Shown: positions 34,141 through 46,100 of the stretch, in pieces
Layout: each line of letters starts with the position of its first letter
Numbering within the stretch: position 1 is the first letter of the stretch
From: Lepidostoma basale
Taxonomy: Eukaryota > Arthropoda > Insecta > Trichoptera > Lepidostomatidae
DNA: 64,000 nucleotides
Assembly: GCA_022606425.2 (NCBI GenBank)
Contig: JAHDVF020000729.1
Coordinates: 2,170,001-2,234,000 of the forward strand
Direction: 5' to 3'
Made by a program: the position numbers and the translations under genes
Notes under the pieces: model-generated
Told to the model about the DNA's origin: nothing
The model's input: only the letters and a program-made list of their open reading frames with translations
Databases searched by the model: none

Positions 34141-37100
34141 TTATTCTTCCAAAGGTTCGATATGAATCCATAAGCCATTCATGGGTTTGAGCAAAATATT
34201 TTGCTTATCGATAGCGATTGGAAACTGTGTCTTGTCAGAGGGGCGCAACTTGAAGTGTTTCAGCAGATAAAATAGATAGATTTTCGTAGTAAACATAGCA
34301 AACCGCATCCCTGAAATAAAAAATATATACGTAATTAGTAAGACAATACGATACTGAAACTATGTTGTTGACAGAGCGTGGCATCGCTTTTATAGGTGTA
34401 TGTGAATATTTTTTTCTTTACTTACATGCGTTACAATAATTAAAAACGACTGACTTTTTCTTAGGTTTCTGTAGTATTGCCGGCAATTGGTTGGTAAAAA
34501 CCTTAGTATTCACCATATGATTGATACCCTGTGATTGATACCATATGATTGATACCCTGTGATTGGGACTCTTGGACTATGCGGGGATAAAATATGTTTC
34601 TATCATTTATGAGCCTAGGTTCTAAAAGTGGGTGATAACGCCCACTTGTGGGCGTTTGAGACTCTCAGGGTAGGGTGGGTAGTAGAAGACCCAGAAAAAA
34701 TAGAGAGTGTGGGCAAATAAAAAAGTTTATATTTTAAAAAGACAGAAAAAACACCCTAATCACGTAGGTACTTTTAATTATTAATAATATTAATAAGCAA
34801 ATTAAACTTAAATATTGGATTATTTTGTTATTGTATGTATTGTAATCATTTTCCCATATTTCGAATAACTTTTATGGAAGGGGGGCGTTGAACGTTTATT
34901 TTTCTTGTAAAGGGGGCGGTGGCCCAGAAAGATTGGTGGAAACCCATGCTTATGAGGAATGCTACTAAGGAAGAAGAAATGTTCAACGACCAATGTCCCC
35001 AAGGAATATGAATCATTTAAATACTTTTTTATGCTTTAAACTATTTTTTATTGATCTACAATATATTGCCATGTCGCCTGCTCAAGTGGATAAAGCTACG
35101 ATTATTAAAAATGACTTCTTACCTATACAATAACGAGGTCCTAAGCCAAACGCTAAAAACCGTTCACTTTGTCTTGTATTTTTTTCATTTGGAGAGAATC
35201 TATCTGGATTAAAAACTTCCGGATCAGGGTAGTATTCTGGATCCCTCATTATTCCTGATACAGGAATATTCACAACATCTCCAACTTCAAGAGTCACGTT
35301 AGTATTGGGCAATTTATATCTTTTAGTGCATGTTCTATCCATTCTGTGTATAGGTGGATATAGTCTCAGTGTTTCTATAACCAAATAAACACTAATTAAT
35401 AACTCAAAGATTCAGGTCGTTATTTATTTGGTTGCAATAAAGTTTACTTGTCGACCATAAATAATACCATTATCATTATTAGCATCAGCCATTAGTCGTC
35501 CAGTGTTGAACATAGATCTCCCTTACCGACTTCCACAACTCTCCATCCCTCGCTACTCTATGCCATTGACCTCCTGCCACTTTTTTAATGTCATCAGACT
35601 ACTTTAATTGTTTGACCAATCTTAGGTTATCCTCACATATGGTCGATCCAATTTCACTTGAACGAAAATATTTGATCGCTACATTGGCAACTTAGGTTTT
35701 GATCCACTCATTACGTTTCCTGTCTCGCATACAAATGTTCAACATCAGTCTACGAAACCATTAGTAATGAAACACTAATGTCACTGGTTAAACGGTGTGC
35801 GTTTTTAAATACATAAAATACTCATGTTTAAACTCCAGGAAACTATGTTTGATACACTGCAGTTTGTCGATTCACCAATTGATTTTAACTAACTAACTAA
35901 CTAACTAACCATCACGCCATTTCCCCGGAGGGGTAGGCAGAGAGGATGGATCGCCACAATGCTCTGTCCTGGCATACCTCTCGGGCTTCTTCTATATTCA
36001 TACATCGTACCATGCACGCACGTCGATTATTCCGAGTTCGAATGTGGCCGGCTTTCAGTAATTGATTAATTTGGTCATGCCATGTTTTCCTCTGTCATCC
36101 TCGGCTTCTTTTTCCACTCACGCTGCTTGAGTACAACTTTTTAACCATTCTTCTCTCATCCATTCGTTCCATATGTCTAAACCTTCTCAGGACTCCTTTT
36201 TTAATTTTATCCATGATGCAGTCATCTGCCTTACATTTCTCTCTTATTTCATCGTTCGGTATTCTATCACACAACGTTTTCCCGCACATTCTTCTTAGTG
36301 ATCTCATTTCTACGGCGTTTATCCTGCTTTCATCCTTTTTTTGCCAGCTCCAAGCTTCACTTCCATACATGAGGGTTGGCACTAGAATACCATTGTGTAC
36401 TGCCATTTTTGCTTCTGTACTAATTGATTTTCAAAACTCAAATCACCGATCTCTCAGACCCAGCTAAGCTTTTTGATCGAAAATTATTGTAAGCAGAGGT
36501 GTCTTTGTCAAAGATGTTTTTAAGACATTAAGCTTTATAGACTTTTTTTGTTTCGTAAATGAATTAATATTTAAAATAATCTTACCCATTAGCACCTGCT
36601 CTAAAAGGGGTATTTTATTGACCAGTTCATAACACGTGAGGTCTTGTTCTTCCTGTTCTGCGTCTAATATGCCCTTTCGGAGCCGATCCTGAATCTCAGG
36701 ATTGTGGGCTAGAATGATGGTGGCGAAGCTCAGAAGGGTACTTGAGGTCTCAAAGCCAGCCATGAAGAAGATCAAGCCTTGAGCCTGCAGTACCAAATCA
36801 CTCAACACTATAAAATAAACCAACGAAGAAAATATTAAAATATTTTCCTTTCTTAATAATGTACACTTTATTTACATTTGGTATAAATAAATATTATATT
36901 TGCACTATTTATTGATGTGATTCGAAATACGCCACTCCCATTAAATATATAAAAACTTCCGAAAGTATATATACATCTTCCAAAAATTTTGTAATTACAT
37001 AAAGCGTGTTAGTAAATAACTTTTATGTTTAATTGTTATTGAAAGCACACAATATTAGGGCGGATTATTTTATTTCTTATAAATTTTTCTACTGCTTAAT

Positions 37101-40100
37101 TTATTGTTTATTGCATGTTTTGAAGATATTATACCTTTATCTATTATAAAAACTATAATAAGTTACTGATAGTATGATATCCATAATGATAATGAACTCA
37201 AAAGTGAAAGAATTAGATATATATTTTTTTTAATTTTAACAAAACTTAACTTGCCTTCTTTTCCTGTGATATCCTTCTGTTGTGATATATCTACCAATAT
37301 TTGAATGAAATCTTCTCGCCTGTAAAAATAGTCATAATTATGTTACAATGGAGTAAGGAAAGTGAAATTACGTGTGGTATAATTGAAACAACAACACCCG
37401 GCGGCCCTGGAAACGATACAAAGTTGTCAATCTTTCACACCAATATAATAATAAATACAGAAGGCAACAATAGCAAAAAAGAGTAGAGACATCTCCCGTA
37501 TAAGGGCAATCCTAGCGTTTTAAGCGAGTATTGTTGAGATGATTGCTGAGTAGAATTCACGTGACAATAAAATGGCGATAGAGTAGATGCCTATGACATG
37601 TCATGAGAGTAAATTGCTAAAAGTTGTATACTGTAATTGGGTTTAAATAATCTCTTGTACAAAAATGTGGAATGCAATGAGAAACTGCGCCATTAAAAGG
37701 CCCAAGTTGCATCCCAAGAACAAGTAAAAAATTTACACATTCTTCATCAGCTTGTCTCCATCCACTGCTGGACGTAAGCCTCTCCACCCCTACGCCATCC
37801 CTCTCGGTATCTCGCCAGTGTTCTCCAGGCCCTTCCCACTATCCGCACAATATCTTCGCTCCACCTGATCGGCTGTCTCCCTACACTTCTTCGGCCTAAC
37901 CTTAGCATCCATTCAGTAACCCTCTGGCTCTATCTTCCATCATCCCGTCGGCACACATGCCTAGTCCATTGCCACTTCATCATTTTTATACTTCGCTGGA
38001 AACCAATCCTTTGGATTGAAACTAGCGAAGATTGTTGAGGCGGTACAATGGAACGATTATGTATAAGTTTCAAAATTATAACAAAAACAATCGTCTTTGG
38101 AATGAAACAAATTCACTTTTGGTTCTCAAATGATTTAGAGCATTGCGCAGCAAGACTAATGGGCTCATTTCCAACACATAGGAGACTTACTGGAAATCCA
38201 AATCGATTTTGGTGGTTTGTAAACAAAAATCGTTGTGAACATGGCAAGCCTAATAAGATGAAACCTTGTGAATTAACATTGAAGTCATCTTCTGATACTG
38301 CGTCGAGATATGCTGCTTAATTCTGGCCCTACCTATTACCATTGTTAATATCAATCCCACGAACGTCACCAACACTTTTCCAAAACTCGCACCTTATTTT
38401 TCACGGCTACAGTTTTCGAATCCCATTACCAACATTTTGTAGTCAGCTTGTAGGAGGCATTGCATTATATATTTAGCTTCAAAATATGCAAAAAAAACTT
38501 TTCCAAAATATGGAAGCTTACCAAATACAAAAAGAGCAACAAGACCTCAATCGATAACTAAAGACTGGTGGCTGATCTTTCGGCGTCTGCCCAATCCCTT
38601 TGAGTTCATATACAGTCATACATATGATATTTGTGATCTGAAAATCTAATCAATGTAATCAACTGATAAATTTGTCTTATTTCATTGCCATCACTTGAAA
38701 AAAAAATTCCGATGATATTCATTCGACAAGGTTGACCACGCCATTTGTTTAATGAAACTTAAAAAAAACATGATTTTTCGTAGACTTGAATCGTTTCGCA
38801 TATAATTATAATGATTACCAATCGAATAGCTTCAATAACAATTCAGGAATTCCCAAGGGTTCAAAACTTGGGCCACTTATATTTTTTCTCTATATCAAAG
38901 ACATTGGTACTGGCACTGATTATTTCCTATTTGGCAAACAAACTGATACTTTTTAGAGTCATTCTTCTTCTTAAAGTGCCCTGTCATATCCCCCCGACGT
39001 TGGCGCTCACTCTGGTAAACTCTTCTCTATCCCGCGTTGTCCGGAATAGCTCCTCCACAGTTCCGATTCCCGTCCATTCCCTCACATTGCGCAGCCAAGA
39101 GATCTGTCTTCTCCCTGTCCCCCTGCGACTCTCTATTTTTCCCTTCAAAATTAGATGCAGCAGGCGATATTATTCTCTTTGTAGAACGTGACCCAGATAT
39201 GAAATCTTGCGGACTTTGATCAATGTCAGCAGCTCTCTATTTACTCCTGCGCGATTCAGGACTTCTGTGTTCGTCACTCTGTCTGTCCATGTGATCCTGA
39301 ACATTATTCGATGAAGCCACATTTCAAATGCCTCTAACCGGTTCATTGTATTTACTTTTAATGTCCATGTCTCACACCCATATAACAGAACAGACCACAC
39401 ATAACACCTTAACATTCTCTGTCTTAGTTTTAAGTTGACATTGCCATTGCAATAGAGTGACTTCATTTTGTTAAATTCTGTTCTTGTTGCTTCCATCCGT
39501 CATTAAGATTTCTTATAAGAAATTATTCATAATTACTTTGATATGTTGTTGAAATGATTGGATGGCAACATATAGAAAACAACTATCCATAAAGAATACT
39601 TATTTATTTCCTTAGGTTCTTCATTTTATTAAATGACATACATATACGAGTACATTAACTTCTTTATTAAATCCCAATTCTAGGATAGAGCGTAGTATTA
39701 CGGAGGTTAAATTTGGTTTTCTTAAATGATAATTTACCAAAAGAAACATTCCAGATCAACTTCACCCCTTTCATTTCTAAGACGTTATACCAACTGTTAA
39801 GCATCCCCTAGTAACAGACACCTAGTGCAACATGATTGGAGCTGTGTTTGTATTGGTCTTACCTTTGCGAGGGATGCGCAGCTCTGTACGACATAGTTTT
39901 TTGAACCACATCACAGAGGTAAATAATGGTTTCTGTGTTAAACATTGTGACTGGAATATACTTCGTAAACGACGGAAATAGCAAGAAGACTGATAAGAAT
40001 ATTGTTCTATCAAACAAGGAAATATCCATGAATTTCTCAGCCAACTGCAAAAATAAAAGAAAAAAATTACTTCACAAAACATATAGCTGTGAATGGAGAG

Positions 40101-43100
40101 GATTTGTAAATATTGTACAGCTAGTCATTATGCCGTATTTTCCAGCTTTCACCGTCATTCACAGGTCCCAGGTTTTTACGCAACACCTTTCTCTTAACAG
40201 TGTCCATAGTTCGAGAGATTTTCCTGACATCTCTATTTATTTTACTGACTACTCAATTTCATTAACTTGAACATAATAAGTCACAAGTTGATCAATTTAA
40301 GGAGGTAACACTGGGGAAATAGAAAAAAAATATTCTACTAGTTACACTGTATTAAAAAAGTTAAATATACATACAAAAAAATACAGCTTGATGGAAACTA
40401 ATTACAAACACATACGTGTACATCGACAAAATATTTAAAGAAACCTTCAACAAACATACAAAAGTTATCGATTCTGGACATGCTACTACTTTTTGATTTG
40501 GAATTTATCTGTTTCAAATTTGAAACCATCTTAAATAAAATTATGAAATAAAACACTGTATGATAGAATATCTAATGATGAAGTAAGAAATGAATGTAAA
40601 GCGAATGAATGCGTGATAAATAAAATCAATAATGGGTCACTAAGATGGTTTGGCCATATGGATTGAATGGATGAGGGAAGAATGGTTAAAAATATATATA
40701 CAAGTAGTGTGAATGGAAAAAGAAGTCGAGGAAGGCCAAGGAAGACATGGCATGAGCAAATTAATCAATTACTGAAAGGCGGCCATGTTAGAAGTAGGAA
40801 CAATCGACGAGCGTGCATGTCATGATGTGTGAATGTAGAAGAGGCGCGAGAGTTATGTCAGGATAGAACAATATGGCGATCCATCCCCTCTGCCTACCCC
40901 TCCAGGGAAACGGCGTGATGGTTAGTTAGTTAGTTAAATAAAATTAACTTAAACGTTTAAATTTATAAAAATTCATATAAACATACTTACCCTGACAAAC
41001 TCCGCCTCCGGATACTTCAAGGACTCGCAATCTACACCGAATGCGCAGATTCCTATCACATCCAGCGTGTAGCGGCTGGTGAATAGTTTCATCTCCATTT
41101 CAGTGTCACCAGCTAGACCGGGAATTTAATTATTTTTAATTTATTGTTTTATCATATTTTTTTAAAGATGAACACATAATATCATTCTTATAAATAGATA
41201 AAAAAAAATGTCCCTTAAGAAGCACCGAATTTATGTTTTATTTTAAAATTTTGTAACCTTAGGCTTGGATAAAATTAGACTCTTTGGAAAGTTGTTTTTC
41301 AATACATTTATCAGTTATCCATGCATCACTTCAACACAATTAATAGTTTAAACTTAATTAAGACGTCGCACTATGGGGCAGGATATAGATTTCTCATACA
41401 ATAACCCAAAAAATAAAAATTATGATTCATTAAACGCTTTGTTATTATATGATGACTCAGATATATTTAGCATATGATCACGAGCAGATAGACAAGCTAG
41501 ACTGTGACACGTTCGCTCTAGCACCCCTCAATCGGAGCCGATTACTCGTAGAGGTTACACGTCCGTTATTTCAAGTCAGCGCAACACCTAGTTTCTAACA
41601 TTTCTTTTGTTATATTATTGATAAAAAATTTAATGTTTTAGTATGGAACCTTACACATCAGGTATGTCTCCTCTTTTTTGAGTTAAATTAATTGTAATTA
41701 CGGCTTGTTTTAAATGTAAAAAAATTAAACCGATTTCGCATTAAAATGATACAGAGGTTTTTGTTATATTAAAAAAACATTTAGAGATCTAGTATAGAAT
41801 CCCGATGAATTCCGCAAGTATTTAAATTGATTTATAATAAATAATTGTTATAATTTATTGATATGATGTTATTTTTTGCCACTTTTTGCATCTTTTTATA
41901 ATAACAGCACATTTCGAATAACCAAAAATGAAAAAAAAATACACCAATTTTTTTTTTTTTTTTATGTACACAACAGGTCGTTTGGACCCAATTACTGTAT
42001 ACAATTTTTATTTTTTAGCTATTATATTGATTCTCGTGACATGTGATAGGTAGCCAATCTATCGCCATTTTATTGTCACGTGAATTCTACACCAGACCAA
42101 AGACAGTGTAACAATCACACTGCCATCGCCGGGAATCGAACCCAGGACCTTCAACATGGAAGTCAGAGCTCGTAACCACTCTGCCACGAATTTTGTATCT
42201 TATTCTGTTTTTCTTTTTCTCGCATACCTAGGTACCAGCTCCAGCACTTTGGTCATGACAAAGCATCGATAAATTAAGCTTATGAAGAGTTCCGGAAAAG
42301 AAAAATTGGAGGATCAGATTGATTTCCTGCAAAAAGAAATCATAAAACGGACAGGGCGTGTTGATGAGTTAGGAAAAAGTGTTAAGAAAATTTTTATTCG
42401 ATTTAAATTTGATTATAAATCATGATGGGAATCAGCTCACTGGATGAAAGAAAGATTTCTCGATGTTAATAAAACGTGGCTTGATACATCCGTTTCTTTC
42501 ATTCGCGCTACAAAAACATGTGGCGGTCGCCCGATGATTCCTTTTGAGGAGAGTACAGAAAGGGTGAAGCGGCAAAATACGGTTAATCTGAGGAATTCTG
42601 CATCTCTGCCAGACTTACTCTACGCAACACAAATGGAACTTAGAGCTGCATGACAGGCAGATGCCTCAAAGTTGGTTCGAGTTATTTTATCTGTTCCAAC
42701 AGGTTCAGGTAAATCTCATCAAACTTCCAGGGAGTCTTTTGGAAACGTTTTCATGTCAGCAGAAGATGCTTTAGCACTTTTAATAGAAGCGGACTTGCCT
42801 CCACATCAGTATAACGCTATTAAGTTGAAATCTAAAAACTTATATCCTTCGTATAAAACTGTACAGGCCTAAAAAAGACGATGTTATCCAGAGCCAGAAA
42901 ATATACATGTCACGGATACTTTGGTATATGTTGATTTGCAGATCATGCTTAATCTCACGATTGAGCGTTTAATTATCACCCATCAAGATGTTGTTTTTAC
43001 ACTCAAACCCAAAGAATTAAATAATATGATATTATATTCCAAATGGGGAGTTGATGGAAGTTTGGGGCATAGTTCACATTAACAGGCTTTTTTTGATGCA

Positions 43101-46100
43101 GATGCCGATGATGCAGCGGTTTTTATCACATCATTTGTCCCCTTACGCCTAGTGTCTGATGCCAAAATTATTTGGCAAAATCCAAGACCTGGTTTAACGA
43201 GGTATTGCAGACCTCTGAAAAAAGAATTTATTAAGGAATGCACAGCAGTACCTTTGGAAGAGAAACGAAGGGTAGATGAAGAAATAAAAAAATATTACCA
43301 CAACCATAGTCAGACTAATCTTACGTTCCTAATCTAACGTTATCGTAATCAAACATCATTTAATATTCGCAATGATGGATGCCAAAGTATGTAATGTTAT
43401 CACACATACTTCTTCTACCCAAAAATGTTACATACGTGGTGCCACATCTAAAGAATTGAATTATATAGATGCATTGCTAACAAAATAAATAAAAACAGAA
43501 AATTTAGAATTCGGCATTTCGGTCTTGCACGGATGGATACGCTTTTTTGAGTGTCTTCTCCATTTGACGCACAAACTGCCTATAAAAGCTCGAGGGACAG
43601 ACAAGGAAATCGTTGAAGAAACTAATAAAAAAAATTCAAGCTCAGTTGAAAGAAAAACTAGGTTTGATCGTGGACAAACCAAAGCCGGGCTTTGGTAACA
43701 CAAACGATGGAAATACCGCCAGGCGTTTTTTTTTAATGCAGAGGTGTCTGCAGAAATAACCAATTTAGATGTAGAATTAATAAGAAAAATGCACACCATT
43801 TTAATAGTTATATTATGTGGTCATGAAATTAGTGTGGAAAAATACCGGGAGTATGCGTCACATACAGCCAGATATATTGAAAAAAAATATCCGTGGTGTA
43901 ATATGCCACCCACACTTCACGAATATTTCATACACGGACCTGAAATAATAAAAACATCAATATTGCCGATAGGTCAATTAACCGAAGAAGCGCAGGAAGC
44001 ACGTAACAAAGATTTTAAAAAGTTTAGGGAGTACCACTCGAGGAAATCCAGCAGAACGAATTCAAACACGGATATTTTAAATTTTCTTTTACTCTCATCA
44101 GATCCTTTAATAACTAGTAAGAGGAAATTACCGAAAGAGAAACTAACTAGATTCTCCAAAGACGTTTTGGATCTGATAATACCTCCATCTACAGGGTCCT
44201 CTAGCCAAAGCGAAAATGATGAATCCGATGACAATGATGGTGTCTCAGAAATATCTGATAACGAGTAAAAAAAATATATTGGTGTGTATTTATGAAGGGT
44301 AAAATCGACGTTCTTTCAAGAAACGTATATATTATGTAAAACTAAGCTGCATTTTACGTTATTAAAAATAATAAAAAATGACTTTAATGAGCATATAAAA
44401 AGAAGACAGTATTTGACACATATTTCATTGTAATTGGAAAAATAAAGTGTTAATATTCATGAAATTGTCTCTTATTTTCATTAACCTACCTAATTACATT
44501 AAATCCTTTGATTTATAGCTGTATATATAGCTTCTATGAGTTAATGACACTTTTTCATATTTTGGCCCCACTGTGCGTCGTGTTATTATTGAGTTAATAC
44601 AGCGTTAAAATAACAGCATTTTAACGGATGAAATACTGATAAAAAAAAATATTTAAAAATAGCAGTAAAGTAATGAAAATCTCTATACTCGTATATGTAT
44701 AATATGAAATCTCTAAATATTTATGGCGTTATTGAATGAATGCTTGTTAAATCTATGACCTGCTCTCTGCTTCAAAAACTCCTTCATCTTCACACAGCAA
44801 TGCTGGACCATGGGCTCCATCGCTCGTAACTTGGCGATGCTGAATGCTGGATTCAAAATAGTACGAACGTTCTTCCATTCTTGACCCTGAAGATAAATGA
44901 ATACATAAATGGATTTTAATCATCGTTTTTCAAATACTGCCGGACCACAAATATTTAGGGTTGCAATATAAATAAGTATAAAAAAACTTGATTGCAACAA
45001 AAAAACAAACAAAATCGGCTCTGACTTCCATGCCGAAGGTCCTGGGTTCGATTCCCGGCGATGGCAGTGTGATTGTCGCACTGTCTTTGGTCTGGTGTAG
45101 AATTCACGTGACAATAAAATGGCGATAGATTGGCTACCTATCAAATATCACAAGAATCCAAAACGACCTGTTGTGTACATAAAAAAAAAAAAAAAAAAAA
45201 AATCAAAAAGTATACAAAAACTAAAGTACACTGATGGCGATATGGCTCATCGTAGGAGTTAAGCATATATTACCTACCACATATGCATATCTACCCGCTA
45301 CATGAAGACTGCAATGAACTCCGAAACGTCGGTCAAGAAGGAGAAGTTACACGTATCTACCAAATGTCCATAAAAACTATTTGCTATCAAAATATAAATC
45401 TATGCAATTATAAACAAACAAATAATACACAAACTATAGCACAACAAACAACGTATAATTAAAACCTAAACAAAACCAACAGAGTATGATAAAAACCTAA
45501 GCACAATTAAGTATTATCGTACCTTGAGACTAATGAGCACTTTATTTAATTGTATTATTTTAGAGTTGATATTGTAGTCCTGCTTAGCATTAAAGCTTTC
45601 AAAGTCTTTAATCAGCACTGCCTTTATGAGTTCTGGATCCCTTAACATCAGTGAAGGATGTCGACCTTCAAATATACCTACATCAAGAATAAAGTTTTTG
45701 TTAGGTTTCTCTCAGTGATTAAAAATAATTATCATATACTTATTTGAAACATCAGAGGATTTTAACGAAACATCTTAAAGAGATTTTTTTTATAAAAACA
45801 TATGTATTTTCATTAATAATAATAATATGCTAATTTTTAAAGCGTCGTTTTTGTGATGTAATCACCTCAAGGGCACATTAAGAAGTGTTTTAAATCTAAA
45901 TGTGAACGCTGCATCAGATTAATATATAATCGACGTCCGTGTATGAAACAACGTACGGAAACGGGAAAAGCATGTAAGAAAAGAACAGTGTGGTAGTCCA
46001 TTATTTCTGCTTTAAAAGCGGGCCACACTGTTATAAACAAGCTCTCCACATCGGTCTCCACCAACGGTTTAAAACTGTGTAGACACTTGTTTTAAACCAA

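Larger units (their letters stand above)
41369..44575 (+). mobile_element. Transib DNA transposon, copy 2 (3207 bp)
   Basis: Ends CACTATGGGGCA and TGGCCCCACTGTG, flanked by CGTCG at 41364-41368 and 44576-44580. The extra length over copy 1 is a nested SINE (41950-42189). It lies in P450-2 intron 3, antisense to the gene, and ends ~185 bp from exon 3. The same TGA and the same Cys-to-Arg change as in copy 1 show both derive from one already defective source. Confidence 0.93.
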
